The notes beneath the pieces were generated by a model that was given only the letters and a program-made list of their open reading frames with translations, searched no databases and had not been told where the DNA came from. This document shows, piece by piece, positions 16,091-25,696 of a DNA stretch of 64,000 bases. Location of the stretch: assembly GCF_900142475.1 (NCBI RefSeq), contig NZ_FRAY01000004.1:186001-250000 (forward strand). Reading direction: 5' to 3'. The DNA is from Fibrobacter sp. UWH4 (lineage in GTDB: Bacteria; Fibrobacterota; Fibrobacteria; Fibrobacterales; Fibrobacteraceae). Made by a program: the position numbers and the translations under genes. Every line of letters starts with the position of its first letter. The stretch's first letter is position 1.

Positions 16091-18061
16091 TTACTCTTCC
16101 GCCTCGATTTTCTTCATCAAATCATCGGCAAGTTTGCCGTTGCTCTTGATGTTGTCGACGAGCCACTGGGCAGATTCCTTGAGTTCGCTATTCGGATACT
16201 TCTGGAGGAACTCTTCGAGCACGACCTGCGCACGCGTATTCATTCCAAGATTTTCATTCAGAATGAACCCGCGGCTGAACATAGCCTTTTCGGCATTCGG
16301 GCTTTCGGGCCAAATGCTATAGAAAGCATAATACCCCGCTTCCGCCTGCTTGAAATCCTCGTTTTCGCTCTGGGCAAGCGCCATTTCGTAAGTAGCCTTT
16401 TCCAGGAGCGAATCAACATCGGCGAAAGCCATCTGCAACTTGCGGTAAGTTTCGATAGCCGCAGAACGGTTGTTCGCCTTGAAAAGCGAATCCGCTTTCT
16501 TTAGCAACACATCCGCCACCATTTCAGGCTTATACTCGGGAGTGTCCATGTTGTAGATGTGAACCGTCGCCGCCTCGTAAGCTTCAGCAGACTTACGACC
16601 GATCCAGTTCTTTTTGTATTCCGAACGGATTCGAGAGTACGTTTCAGGAATGCTCTGTTCCAGGGATTTTCCGAAAGTCATCAGGCGGTAACCCGTGTAG
16701 TATTCGTACTTGTAGAGGTTCTCGGGGATATCGGATTCCGAGAGCGCATTCCCTGCCTTCTGCGAATAATTCTTTATAATGTAATCCCAGCGGGTATCAC
16801 GGGCAATAGCGCGGGATTCCCAGCTATGATTCAGACGATCCTTCTCGGCCAAATCCTCGTAAGCGAAGAATTCTGTCCACATGCGGACCATCCGATCGTG
16901 AGAGAACTTGTTCAAGCGAGTTCTTGCATACTCTTCATTAAAGCGCAGTAAATCCTTTTCGGTAAGCAGCGGCTTTCCGTTTTTGGAAATGAGCACGAAT
17001 GCGGAATCTACTTCGAAAAGTTCACCCGACTTGATTCCGGCTTCAATTCCGGCCTGGACGCGCTCAAAGGGTTTCAGCGTAGACGGAACTCGAGATGCTA
17101 GATAGAACACGTGGAACAAGCCCTTGTTGTCCTGCAAAGCCGGAGTTACATAGCCCGCTTCATGGTCCTTGAGTTCCTCGGACAGATTCGGGACCATACC
17201 GATATCGTAAGGCATGGCATAATCCTGCTTCACGCCCCCCACATATCCACTGTCCTTAGAGGTCAAAGCATTCTGACTGACAGCGGCAGCCTTCTGCTTA
17301 AATGCGTCCAAGGAAGGAGTCGTTTCAAACAAACTAGCAAGAGAATCCTTGTTCGTTCCCTGAATATGATACAGTTCATAGCCAGGAACCGTCATGAAAG
17401 AATCCTTGTGACTGTCGTAATAAGCTCTCGGCTCCGGCTTGGGAATTTCATGAACGACAATATTCTTGTTTTCCTTCACAAGAGTCGAAATGGAATCACG
17501 AAGGTGTTCCCTGTATTCTCCTACAAAGCGCTTCTGCAAGACGAGCGTATCCTTGGAACCCTTGGACAAATTTTCGGCCAAATAAGCCAGCCATTTTTCC
17601 TGATTCTTCGACACGTAATACGATTCAGCAACACTTCCACGAACACTATAGAAACCGGCGGTTGAATCACTATCGAAAAGCGCACGGTTCATGTCATAAT
17701 GCTGCCGCAAGGTTTCGTCATCGTACTTCAGGCATTCCATCACGTAGAAGCGCTGGTACACCATCGTCAAAATACGAGGCTTAAGATCCTTGTAGGCACT
17801 CTCCCACTCCTGTTCCAATTCCGGATATTCCGAAACGGCCCTAGACACCAGTGCCGCTCTGGAATACAGATTATCGTACAAGAATTTACCCTTGTCTTCC
17901 TTGGGAAAGCCTTCATTCTTTAGAAGCAACTGATAGTCTTCCTGATAGACTTTTTCTTTATCGATACGAGCAAGGATTGTATCCTTGTCGCCGATACAGT
18001 TACAGCCGTTCAGAAAAAACAGCGATGCCAATGAAGCGAGAGCCAGAAGTTTTGCCTTCAT
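16091..18061 (-). CDS. Lipoprotein with SurA/PPIase-like region and TPR-like C-terminus
   Basis: About 656 residues. The start at 18061 has AGAGGA upstream and gives a signal ending LNGC (Cys20). The opening DTILARIDKEKVYQEDY is like the start of periplasmic peptidyl-prolyl isomerases (SurA/PrsA), and the middle (about 220-380) has parvulin-like traits (DSGYVGGVK, PALQDNKGLFHVFYL). The last 120 residues form TPR-like helices of the YbgF/BamD kind (AAIETYRKLQMAF, VVLEEFLQKYPNSELKESA). It could be an envelope chaperone that combines both functions; this is inferred from sequence impression, without a database match. Confidence 0.6.
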   Translation of the reverse strand: MKAKLLALASLASLFFLNGCNCIGDKDTILARIDKEKVYQEDYQLLLKNEGFPKEDKGKFLYDNLYSRAALVSRAVSEYPELEQEWESAYKDLKPRILTMVYQRFYVMECLKYDDETLRQHYDMNRALFDSDSTAGFYSVRGSVAESYYVSKNQEKWLAYLAENLSKGSKDTLVLQKRFVGEYREHLRDSISTLVKENKNIVVHEIPKPEPRAYYDSHKDSFMTVPGYELYHIQGTNKDSLASLFETTPSLDAFKQKAAAVSQNALTSKDSGYVGGVKQDYAMPYDIGMVPNLSEELKDHEAGYVTPALQDNKGLFHVFYLASRVPSTLKPFERVQAGIEAGIKSGELFEVDSAFVLISKNGKPLLTEKDLLRFNEEYARTRLNKFSHDRMVRMWTEFFAYEDLAEKDRLNHSWESRAIARDTRWDYIIKNYSQKAGNALSESDIPENLYKYEYYTGYRLMTFGKSLEQSIPETYSRIRSEYKKNWIGRKSAEAYEAATVHIYNMDTPEYKPEMVADVLLKKADSLFKANNRSAAIETYRKLQMAFADVDSLLEKATYEMALAQSENEDFKQAEAGYYAFYSIWPESPNAEKAMFSRGFILNENLGMNTRAQVVLEEFLQKYPNSELKESAQWLVDNIKSNGKLADDLMKKIEAEE

Positions 18062-18093
18062 AAATCCTCTTAATTCAAATAAACTCACGAATT

Positions 18094-18130
18094 GTCATTG
18101 CGAGGCCCCGCAGGGGGCGCGGCAAACTCT
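18094..18130. repeat. REP-like element, GTCATTGCGAG family
   Basis: GTCATTGCGAGGCCCCGCAG followed by GGGGCGCGGCAA, with a GCCCCcgcaGGGGGC hairpin. It lies between purL and the PPIase-like lipoprotein and may act as the purL terminator, since no other stem-loop is seen there. Confidence 0.6.
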
Positions 18131-18156
18131 CAACGACAAAAACAACTTACAAAAAA

Positions 18157-21100
18157 TTAGCCTACAAAGATACGGCCATTGCGGAACAGCTGCATCCACG
18201 GGCCGTCTTCACCCCATTCTGCCGGGTGCCAGGAGTACTGGCAGGTACGGAACACGCGTTCGGGGTGCGGCATCATCACAAGGGCGCGACCGTCTTCGGA
18301 GCAGAGGCCGTTGATGCCAAACGGAGAACCGTTGGGGTTCAGCGGGTAGCGTTCGGTGTATTCGTGCTTGCCGTCCACGTAACGCAGCGCCACGAGACCA
18401 GTTTTTAAGCATTCCTCGGCGGCGACCCGGCTAGCGAACTCCGCGCGGCCTTCGCCGTGTGCAACCGCAATCGGGAGCACGGAGCCTGCCATACCCTTGA
18501 GGAGCACGGCCGGAGTGTCTTCGACCTTGAGCGTGCAGAAGCGAGCCTCGAAGCGTTCGGAGAGGTTTTGCACAAAGCGTGGCCAGTGCTTGGCGCCCGG
18601 AATCAAATCCTTGAGGTTAGAAACCATCTGGCAGCCGTTGCAAACACCGAGCGTGAAGGTATCCTTGCGGTTGAAGTAAGCTTCGAATTCGGCGCGGGCC
18701 TTCGGGTTGAAGAGAATGCTCTTGGCCCAGCCTTCACCGGCACCGAGAACGTCACCGTAGCTGAAGCCACCGCAAGCAGCGAGACCGTTGAAATCCTTGA
18801 GGCTTACGCGACCTTCGAGAATGTCGGTCATGTGAACGTCGATGGATTCGAAACCAGCCTTCTGGAAAGCGGCAGCCATTTCGAGTTCGCCGTTGACGCC
18901 CTGTTCGCGCAGGATCGCCATCTTCGGACGGCTTGCGAAATCCTTCACAATCTTGGCGGACGCCGCCACGTCGAAGGTGACCTTCGGCGTGATACCCGGA
19001 TTGTCCTGTTCCAGCTTGAGTTTGTATTCGCTTTCGGCACAATCCGGGTTATCGCGGAGGGCCGCGATGCGGCGGGTCGTGTCGCTCCAGATGGCGCGGA
19101 GGTCCGAGAGGCCTTCAGCGTAGTCGCCGATGACCAGGTTGTAAGTATCGTTGAGCGTTGCAATTTCAGAAACAGTGTCGCCGAGGCCAGCGGCGGCAAA
19201 TGCGTCGCGCACAGCCGCGAGGTCGGCATTCTTCACCTGGAGCACGGCACCGAGTTCTTCGTTGAAGAGGGCGTCGATGAGATTACCCTTGAGGGCATCG
19301 GCCTTCACCGTCACACCCACGTGGCCGGCGAACGCCATTTCGGCGAGCGTCGTGTAGAGGCCGCCATCGCTCTTGTCGTGGTAGGCCATAATCTTGCCAG
19401 CCGCATTGAGCTTCTGGATGTTTTCGAAGAAGGCGCGGAGTTCCTTAGCGCTGTCCACATCCGGAGCCTTGTCGCCGAGGTTGTTGTAAACCTGAGCGGC
19501 AATGGAGGCGCCCATGCGGTTCTTACCGCGAGCGAGATCCACGAGCACAAGGGTCGTATCCTTCTTCTGCAAGAGTTGCGGCGTGAGCGTCTTGCGCACG
19601 TCAGCACACGGAGCAAACGCACTAATCACGAGCGAAATCGGAGCGGTCACGCGGTGGCTACCCTTGTCATCCTGCCACACGGTGCTCATGCTCATGGAGT
19701 CCTTACCCACCGGAATCGTGATGCCAAGTTCCGGGCAGAGTTCCATACCGATAGACTTCACGGCTTCGTACAAGTCGGCACCATCGCCTTCGTAGTTCGG
19801 CGTGGCCATCCAGTTTGCGGACAAGTTCACGCGGCCCATATCAGGCACGCAAGCGGCAGCCATATTCGTGAGGGATTCAGCCACCGTCATGCGGGCAGCG
19901 GCCGCCGGAGAAATCAAGGCAACCGGGGCGCGTTCGCCCATGCTCATCACTTCACCTTCGTAAGTATCAAGAGTTGCAGATGTCACGGCGCAGTCAGCGA
20001 CCGGCACCTGCCACGGACCAACCATCTGGTCGCGGCAAATCATACCCGTCACGGAACGGTCACCGATAGAAATGAGGAACGTCTTGTCGGCGACGGTCGG
20101 GTTTGCAAGCACGCGGTGAGCCACGTCCTTGATAGTTGCATCGGCCGGAACCACCGTGGAATTGAGCGGGCGCTTCTGGCTCTTTTCGTTGCGGATCATG
20201 CGGGGCGGCTTACCGAGGAGCACACCCAGCGGCATGTCAATCGGAGTCGTACCGAAGTACTTATCGGTCAGAGTCAAGTGCTTTTCAGGGATTGCCTCGC
20301 CCACCACAGCATACGGGCAGCGTTCACGCTTACAGATAGCGTCGAACACATCCAACTTATCGCCAGCAATAGCGATCACATAACGTTCCTGGGATTCGTT
20401 ACTCCAGATTTCGAACGGGCTCATACCCGGTTCGTCGTTGGGGACGTTACGCAATTCAAACTTACCGCCGAGACCGCCATCGTTCACCAGTTCCGGGAAG
20501 GCGTTAGAAAGTCCACCTGCACCCACGTCGTGAATAAAGGTAATCGGGTTTTCTTCGTCCATCGCCCAGCAGCGGTCGATGACTTCCTGGCAGCGGCGTT
20601 CCATTTCGGGGTTTTCACGCTGCACAGAAGCAAAGTCGAGAGATTCGTTACCGGCTCCGTTAGCCACAGAGCTAGCAGCACCACCACCAAGACCAATGAG
20701 CATGGCCGGACCACCGAGCACGATCAGGTGGTCACCCGGATCGATGTGGCCCTTTTCGATATGTTCATGCTTGATGTTACCGAGACCACCAGCCAGCATA
20801 ATCGGCTTGTGGTAACCGCGGACTTCCTTGCCGTTCTGGGCATCGACTTCCTGTTCGAAAGTACGGAAGTAACCGAGGATGTTCGGACGGCCGTATTCGT
20901 TGTTGAACGCAGCGCCACCCAGCGGGCCTTCGATCATGATGTCGAGGGCAGACGCAATGCGGGACGGGCTTCCAAAGTCCTTTTCCCAAGGTTGGACTGC
21001 ACCCGGCAGTTTCAAGTTCGAAACACTGAAGCCCGTGAGGCCGGCCTTCGGCTTACTGCCCTTACCCGTGGCACCTTCGTCACGGATTTCGCCACCACTA

Positions 21101-22032
21101 CCGGTAGCGGCACCCGGGAACGGAGAAATGGCAGTCGGGTGGTTGTGGGTTTCGACCTTCATGAGGATGTCGACTTCTTCGTTGTGGAAGTCATACTTGT
21201 TGTTGCGCGGGTCGGCATAGTAGCGGCCAGCGACAGCGCCCTTCATCACGGCGGCGTTGTCCTTGTAGGCGCTAAAGATATTGGAGTTGTGGAGCTGGTA
21301 GGTGTTCTTGATCATCTGGAACAGGGACTTGTCCTGCTTGACACCATCAATCGTCCATTCGGCACCGAACACCTTGTGGCGGCAGTGCTCCGAGTTGGCC
21401 TGCGCGAACATGTAGAGTTCCACGTCGGTGGGGTTGCGCTTGAGTTCGGTGAAGTTCTTCACCAAGTAGTCGATTTCATCCGGAGAGAGCGCGAGGCCCA
21501 TTTCCTTGTCAGCCTTCACGAGGGCGTCGCGACCCTGGTCGAGCACCGGAATCACGTTCAGCGGACGCGGTTCTTCCTTGCTAAAGAGGACTTCCAAGGA
21601 GGCGGTGTCGGCAAACACGGCCTGGGTCATGCGGTCGTGAATCTTGGCGGAGATTTTTTCACGGGCACCAGCCGGTGCAGCACCTTCAAACTTTACATAG
21701 TATGCAATAGCGCGTTCGATGCGCTTGATGGCCGGGAGGCCGCAGATGTGAGCGATATCGGTAGCCTTCGAGCTCCACGGGCTAATAGTACCCGGACGCG
21801 GGCACACCACAAAGAGTTCGCCTTCGAGAGCCTTGGGTTCGCGGGCCGGACCGTAGTGCAGCACCTTCTTCAAGGTTTCGGTTTCCGCATCGGTCAAGTT
21901 GGCGGACAGATCCACCACGTGCAGGAATTCGGCATAGACGGAAGCGACAGAGAGCCCCGCAGCCTTGAAATCGGAAGAAAGTTTCTGGAGACGGAAATCC
22001 GACAAAGCCGGCGTACCACGAAGAATGAGCAT
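18157..22032 (-). CDS. purL: Phosphoribosylformylglycinamidine synthase, large single-chain PurL
   Basis: 1291 residues, the single-chain form found in Proteobacteria and eukaryotes, in contrast to the three-part PurSQL. It converts FGAR to FGAM with glutamine and ATP in purine synthesis. Domains in order: PurS-like N-terminus, linker, two AIR-synthase-like halves ([33 protein letters not shown]) and a C-terminal glutaminase with LGVCNGCQM as nucleophile loop and PHPERVFR near the end. GAGGT precedes the ATG at 22032. Monocistronic, with repeat cassettes upstream. Confidence 0.96.
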   Translation of the reverse strand: MLILRGTPALSDFRLQKLSSDFKAAGLSVASVYAEFLHVVDLSANLTDAETETLKKVLHYGPAREPKALEGELFVVCPRPGTISPWSSKATDIAHICGLPAIKRIERAIAYYVKFEGAAPAGAREKISAKIHDRMTQAVFADTASLEVLFSKEEPRPLNVIPVLDQGRDALVKADKEMGLALSPDEIDYLVKNFTELKRNPTDVELYMFAQANSEHCRHKVFGAEWTIDGVKQDKSLFQMIKNTYQLHNSNIFSAYKDNAAVMKGAVAGRYYADPRNNKYDFHNEEVDILMKVETHNHPTAISPFPGAATGSGGEIRDEGATGKGSKPKAGLTGFSVSNLKLPGAVQPWEKDFGSPSRIASALDIMIEGPLGGAAFNNEYGRPNILGYFRTFEQEVDAQNGKEVRGYHKPIMLAGGLGNIKHEHIEKGHIDPGDHLIVLGGPAMLIGLGGGAASSVANGAGNESLDFASVQRENPEMERRCQEVIDRCWAMDEENPITFIHDVGAGGLSNAFPELVNDGGLGGKFELRNVPNDEPGMSPFEIWSNESQERYVIAIAGDKLDVFDAICKRERCPYAVVGEAIPEKHLTLTDKYFGTTPIDMPLGVLLGKPPRMIRNEKSQKRPLNSTVVPADATIKDVAHRVLANPTVADKTFLISIGDRSVTGMICRDQMVGPWQVPVADCAVTSATLDTYEGEVMSMGERAPVALISPAAAARMTVAESLTNMAAACVPDMGRVNLSANWMATPNYEGDGADLYEAVKSIGMELCPELGITIPVGKDSMSMSTVWQDDKGSHRVTAPISLVISAFAPCADVRKTLTPQLLQKKDTTLVLVDLARGKNRMGASIAAQVYNNLGDKAPDVDSAKELRAFFENIQKLNAAGKIMAYHDKSDGGLYTTLAEMAFAGHVGVTVKADALKGNLIDALFNEELGAVLQVKNADLAAVRDAFAAAGLGDTVSEIATLNDTYNLVIGDYAEGLSDLRAIWSDTTRRIAALRDNPDCAESEYKLKLEQDNPGITPKVTFDVAASAKIVKDFASRPKMAILREQGVNGELEMAAAFQKAGFESIDVHMTDILEGRVSLKDFNGLAACGGFSYGDVLGAGEGWAKSILFNPKARAEFEAYFNRKDTFTLGVCNGCQMVSNLKDLIPGAKHWPRFVQNLSERFEARFCTLKVEDTPAVLLKGMAGSVLPIAVAHGEGRAEFASRVAAEECLKTGLVALRYVDGKHEYTERYPLNPNGSPFGINGLCSEDGRALVMMPHPERVFRTCQYSWHPAEWGEDGPWMQLFRNGRIFVG

Positions 22033-22047
22033 TATAAACCTCGGTTT

Positions 22048-22067
22048 AAATTTTACGCCGTAAATTT
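22048..22067. promoter_or_regulatory. Possible operator upstream of purL
   Basis: TTTACG-C-CGTAAA (22052-22064) is a 6-1-6 inverted repeat within A/T-rich flanks, 20-32 bases before the purL start. It might bind a repressor or be chance; no other copy was noticed in the window. Confidence 0.22.
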
Positions 22068-22070
22068 AGA

Positions 22071-22196
22071 AATTAGGTATGAGGTATGAGGTCGCTTCGC
22101 TTTGAGCTATGAGCTTTTATAATCGCGCCTTCGGCGCCATGCTTTAACTCAATACTCAGACCTCAAAGCCTTCCTAAGCAAGGCGCGCTCATAACT
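22071..22196. repeat. TGAGGTA heptad cassette between purL and the downstream-of-22259 gene
   Basis: TTAGGTATGAGGTATGAGGTCGCTTCGC on the left and CTCAGACCTCAAAGCC...GGCGCGCTCATAACTAAG on the right, with a GGCGCC-type core. It fills the gap between the minus-strand gene ending at 22259 and purL. Confidence 0.55.
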
Positions 22197-22227
22197 AAGA
22201 AACGGCCCGCAGAGCAGGTCGTTTCTT
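22197..22227 (-). terminator. Terminator after the small membrane protein pair
   Basis: AAGAAACGGCCCGC (22197-22210) pairs over all 14 positions with GCAGGTCGTTTCTT (22214-22227), two of them G-U, with a 3-base loop. The T tail on the minus strand is short. Confidence 0.6.
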
Positions 22228-22258
22228 ACGATTTTCTAACTCGTTGAGAGTCAAGCGA

Positions 22259-22819
22259 TTAGCGCTTTTTGCCCTTTTTGCCTTTCTTACCCTTGGCGGC
22301 CTTGGCGGGCTTCTTCGGTGCCGGAGCTTCTTCAACAGCCTCTTCACCTTCTTCGCCTTCCGCTTCCTCGATTTCTTCGCCCGGATTGCCGACGAGAGCG
22401 TTCACGTTCACAGAGACGAGGCCAGCCAGAGACTTGACTTCGGTCTTCTTGTCGACTTCGACCTTGGCAAACTTGGAAACGATGTAGTAGGCACCCGTAG
22501 CTTCAAAGCGGCGAGTCATGTTCACAATGCTCATGGAGCCCTTGGTAGACGGGAAATACTTGGCTTCGAGGCGAGCTTGGTCTTGCGAAGTCTTGACAGA
22601 CTGTACCGCTTCGCATGCAAGCGCCCAAACGCCCTTGTTCGTCTCGATGGAATTGTTCACATATTCCACAATCTGGGACGCTCCCTTGTACGACTTGGTC
22701 GTGGTCTTTTCATAATGTTCCGTAGCCTGAGAAACATAACCACTCTTCTGCATCAAGATCGTCGCAAGGAGGGCCACCACCAGAACCGTGAGTGCAATCG
22801 AAATAGTCTTTACGTTCAT
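22259..22819 (-). CDS. Single-pass membrane protein with Lys/Gly-rich tail, unknown function
   Basis: 186 residues. One N-terminal membrane helix (about 5-23), then a soluble helical/strand region (25-140), an acidic stretch (EEIEEAEGEEGEEAVEE) and a very basic C-terminal tail (PAPKKPAKAAKGKKGKKGKK). No family was recognised. It starts 12 bases after the neighbouring gene of the same build and is probably co-transcribed with it. The adjacent acid and base blocks suggest binding to a charged surface or polymer; this is a guess. Confidence 0.6.
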   Translation of the reverse strand: MNVKTISIALTVLVVALLATILMQKSGYVSQATEHYEKTTTKSYKGASQIVEYVNNSIETNKGVWALACEAVQSVKTSQDQARLEAKYFPSTKGSMSIVNMTRRFEATGAYYIVSKFAKVEVDKKTEVKSLAGLVSVNVNALVGNPGEEIEEAEGEEGEEAVEEAPAPKKPAKAAKGKKGKKGKKR

Positions 22820-22831
22820 TGGTACAACTCC

Positions 22832-23389
22832 TTATTCAAAGTGGAATGCCGCAGGGGCTTCGAGCTTAAAGTTTTCAGCCATGTTGTAGCCAGCAAGAGC
22901 CTTGTAGTCGCTGGACTTCAGCTTGCCCTTCGCGAAAGTGAAGGTAATCACGCAGTTCTTTCCGCAAGCGACTTCCTTGACGCCACCTTCGTTCTTCAGC
23001 AGGAACTTGTCAGCAAGGCCAGCCTTTTCGTAAATGGAATTCTGAGCCTGGGCAGGAATACCGGCTGCTTCGTACATGTAAGAAAGCTGCTTGAAACGGG
23101 CATCCTTGTCTTCTTCGATAGCCTTAACAGCGGCATCGAAGGCGGCTTCGGTCTTTACAGTGGTCAAAGTCGCATAAACGAGGCGCCATGCCATGCCATA
23201 CTGGTCCACCGACTTCCACTGATCCTGGACGACTCCGTTGGACTGTTCAAGATAGGCACCCACCTGTTCATTCACCGACTTCTGAGCCTGGTCGTTATAC
23301 TGGCCCTTGAGAACCATCATCAAGGCAAAAATGCCGATAATGAGCACAATATCGACAATCATCAAAATTTTGAATTTCTTTTTGTCCAT
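22832..23389 (-). CDS. Single-pass membrane protein, unknown function
   Basis: 185 residues from the ATG at 23389, which has AAAGGAA upstream; the longer reading to 23617 runs into the divergent gene's promoter and is rejected. One membrane helix (about 8-28, LMIVDIVLIIGIFALMMVL) is followed by a mostly helical domain with a single CGKNC motif near residue 150. No family was recognised. It is the first gene of a two-gene unit with 22259-22819, whose product has the same helix-plus-soluble-domain layout. Confidence 0.6.
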   Translation of the reverse strand: MDKKKFKILMIVDIVLIIGIFALMMVLKGQYNDQAQKSVNEQVGAYLEQSNGVVQDQWKSVDQYGMAWRLVYATLTTVKTEAAFDAAVKAIEEDKDARFKQLSYMYEAAGIPAQAQNSIYEKAGLADKFLLKNEGGVKEVACGKNCVITFTFAKGKLKSSDYKALAGYNMAENFKLEAPAAFHFE

Positions 23390-23500
23390 AAGTTTCCTTT
23401 TTGCATGTTTTTGCAAGTAGAATTTACTTCCTAATTTACAAAAAACAAACAAAGTTTTGAAAATTTTTTCTTTTTTTACAGAGATATGCCCCTTTTTTAG

Positions 23501-23506
23501 TATATT
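23501..23506 (+). promoter_or_regulatory. TATATT box placed for a leaderless transcript
   Basis: TATATT ends seven bases before the ATG at 23514, with no purine-rich Shine-Dalgarno sequence between. The transcript would start at or one base from the start codon. Confidence 0.5.
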
Positions 23507-23513
23507 GCAGCCC

Positions 23514-24029
23514 ATGAGCGAACAAGATTGCAAAGATATGCTCCCCTCCCAGGTCATTTTCGAGAACCTCAAGGAACTGATAAGGGCAAAAAACACGGCC
23601 CACGAATCCATGTTCAAATTCCATTGGAAAAAGATGTGGCCGTTCAGCCTGTTCTGGCCGCAAGTGGATTACGAGCGCATTGTTCGCCTGATGAGTGAAA
23701 TCCGCAAGAACGCCATCAACCAGAACAACCTCGTCCTGCAAGCAAAGTCCAAGGCAAAGCCATTCGAAAAGACTTTCCTTGATGCGGTTCCCGCCTACCT
23801 AGAAGCCCTCGACGTCTCTTGCCAGAAGCTTTCCGCAGCGGCGCAATGGAAACAGGACATGCTCCTCCGTCGCATCAACAAGGACGTCAAACTCCGCCGC
23901 GACGTAGCGGAATGGAGCCAAATCCTTAAAGAGTACGAAGATGCCCAAGGGAACCTTGTCCGCGCAGGAGCGATTGTCCAGATGGGCTGGGGCGAAGTCG
24001 CCCAAGCCGTCGCACAAGCCACTAAATAA
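23514..24029 (+). CDS. Hypothetical cytoplasmic protein, helical
   Basis: 171 residues from the ATG at 23514; the upstream reading from 23457 covers the promoter and is unlikely. The protein has no signal or membrane helix and is rich in helices with many Lys, Gln and Ala, including a WPFSLFWPQVDYERIVRLM segment near residue 40. No family was recognised. Probably leaderless. Its stop codon overlaps the stop of the convergent glycosyltransferase by 8 bases. Confidence 0.55.
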   Translation: MSEQDCKDMLPSQVIFENLKELIRAKNTAHESMFKFHWKKMWPFSLFWPQVDYERIVRLMSEIRKNAINQNNLVLQAKSKAKPFEKTFLDAVPAYLEALDVSCQKLSAAAQWKQDMLLRRINKDVKLRRDVAEWSQILKEYEDAQGNLVRAGAIVQMGWGEVAQAVAQATK

Positions 24030-24720
24030 TCGCTTTCAGCAAGTCCACTCGCCACTTAATTTTTTGAAGAACTCCTGCAGGTGATTTTTCGATATGCGTT
24101 GCATTGGAAGAATGTTGGCGATATTCCACCAACGGTTCATTGACATAGCTGACCTTGAAATATTTCTCGGCAACAAGCCCTAACCATTGGTCATGCATCG
24201 GAAGATTCTTAGGGAACGGAAGAGCCTTGTCCAAGACGTTACGACGGAACGCCATGCAGCATCCCGTAAATGAATTCTTCCACCAGTTGGCAACTACCCC
24301 ACTCCTGTAGGTGCGAATATCACTCAATTTTCCAGTGCGAGTCCAAGTGAAATCTGACGCACCGGAAGGGCTGAGCATCCATGCATCGTGAGTCACGAGG
24401 TCGGCATCATTCAGCGCCGCAAGAACTTTCTCCACTTTTCCCGGAAGCCAAACATCATCTTGGTCTGCAAGGAAAATAATTTCTCCCTTGGATGCCTGCA
24501 GGGTGCGTTCATAATTGTAGATAACACCAAAGTGTTTTTCAGCAGGCAACACACGAATGCGAGAGTCCCCGAGCGATGCCACAACAGAAAGCGTATCGTC
24601 TGTCGAGCCATCATCGGCGACGACGATTTCGGCATCAGACGACAACTGCGAAAGAATGCTTTCCAGCTGTTCGCGGATAAACTTGCCGCCGTTGTATGTC
24701 GCCATGCAGACTGAAATCAT
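24022..24720 (-). CDS. Family 2 glycosyltransferase
   Basis: 232 residues. GT-A fold: N-terminal ISVCMATYNGGKFIREQLESIL, VVADDGSTDDT, the metal-binding ADQDDVW and the acceptor-side DQWLGLVAEKY. This resembles rhamnosyl- and galactosyltransferases of surface polysaccharide clusters. It adds a sugar to a lipid-linked glycan at the inner face of the membrane. It starts 7 bases after the next GT2 gene. Donor and acceptor are not predictable. Confidence 0.85.
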   Translation of the reverse strand: MISVCMATYNGGKFIREQLESILSQLSSDAEIVVADDGSTDDTLSVVASLGDSRIRVLPAEKHFGVIYNYERTLQASKGEIIFLADQDDVWLPGKVEKVLAALNDADLVTHDAWMLSPSGASDFTWTRTGKLSDIRTYRSGVVANWWKNSFTGCCMAFRRNVLDKALPFPKNLPMHDQWLGLVAEKYFKVSYVNEPLVEYRQHSSNATHIEKSPAGVLQKIKWRVDLLKAII

Positions 24721-24727
24721 TTTTGCC

Positions 24728-25696
24728 CTACCGTTTTAACAGAGACCTCGGAATGAACAATTTCGGCAAACGCTTCAGGAATGCAGAACTGAACGACGCT
24801 AGTTGCGGCAATCGTTTGAGCGCCTCGCCCTTTTGCGAATAGGCCAGCGACGAGAACCAGTTCGCCTTCCAGTTCCGAACCGCCTGCGAGTAAAGCTTAT
24901 GATCCTTGTACAGTTCTACAATCCGCAAAATCTCGGAATACATACGATTGTGATTGGCGTGCATATTGTCCCCGTGCTCACGGTAATGGCAACACACCAC
25001 ATCAGGGAGCACCGGCTGAGGGCCGCACTCATAAAGCACCTTCAGGTACAGCGGATAATCTTCAAAAAAGAAGCGCGAATCGTAACCGCCCAAGCGACGC
25101 ACCACATCGGTCACGAACATTTCAGCGCAGCCGTGCAAAGGTTTCAGCCCCAAGAAGAATTCATCAAAGCTGATTTCAGGAACAGACTTCAAAAACGCAG
25201 GGTCCAAATTTTCCGAAGCAATTCCGTCTTCGCTCATAGGCTTAACCTGCCCAAAACAGGCAACCGCATTCGGATGCGAAAGCAGATAATCAGACTGTTT
25301 CTTTAAGCGGTCCGGCGGCATGATATCGTCGGAAGAAAAGGTGCAGAAGTACTTTCCGCGAGCCAACTCAAGCATTTCGTTCAAGGTCGCGATGACGCCC
25401 TTGTTTTCGCGATGAATGTAGCGGAACTTGAATTCTTCAGCGAGTTTTTCAAGTATTTCGGGAGACTTATCTTTACTACCGTCGTCAAGGACAATCAGTT
25501 CAAAGGCAACACCCTTCTGCGACAAGACCGAACGCACCGCCGCTTCCACGTACTTTTCATGATTGTAGCTAGCCAGGAGCACCGATACGACCGGCGGAAG
25601 TTCCCGTTGCTCCATCTCTTCACCTTGGGCAAAAGCTTTCACATAGACATTTTCGGTCATTTTCTGTGCAAACATGTTCGTTACGGAGTATTCCAT
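24728..25696 (-). CDS. Family 2 glycosyltransferase
   Basis: 322 residues. AGGAGG seven bases before the ATG at 25696 fixes the start, leaving a 16-base overlap with the upstream flippase gene. Motifs: VSVLLASYNHEKYVEAAVRS, LIVLDDGSKDKSPEIL, YFCTFSSDDIMPPDRL (a DxD-like SDD) and FFEDYPLYLKVL. The last 60 residues are basic and aromatic and may touch the membrane. Part of the surface-glycan cluster. Confidence 0.85.
   Translation of the reverse strand: MEYSVTNMFAQKMTENVYVKAFAQGEEMEQRELPPVVSVLLASYNHEKYVEAAVRSVLSQKGVAFELIVLDDGSKDKSPEILEKLAEEFKFRYIHRENKGVIATLNEMLELARGKYFCTFSSDDIMPPDRLKKQSDYLLSHPNAVACFGQVKPMSEDGIASENLDPAFLKSVPEISFDEFFLGLKPLHGCAEMFVTDVVRRLGGYDSRFFFEDYPLYLKVLYECGPQPVLPDVVCCHYREHGDNMHANHNRMYSEILRIVELYKDHKLYSQAVRNWKANWFSSLAYSQKGEALKRLPQLASFSSAFLKRLPKLFIPRSLLKR

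Noticed and set aside
18457-22089. 1210-residue plus-strand ORF
   Set aside because: Exact antisense shadow of purL; composition (many His, Arg, Val) is typical of a mirrored GC-rich coding frame.
24022-24029. Eight-base overlap of convergent stop codons as a regulatory device
   Set aside because: Short 3' overlaps are common in compact genomes and nothing else here suggests antisense control.
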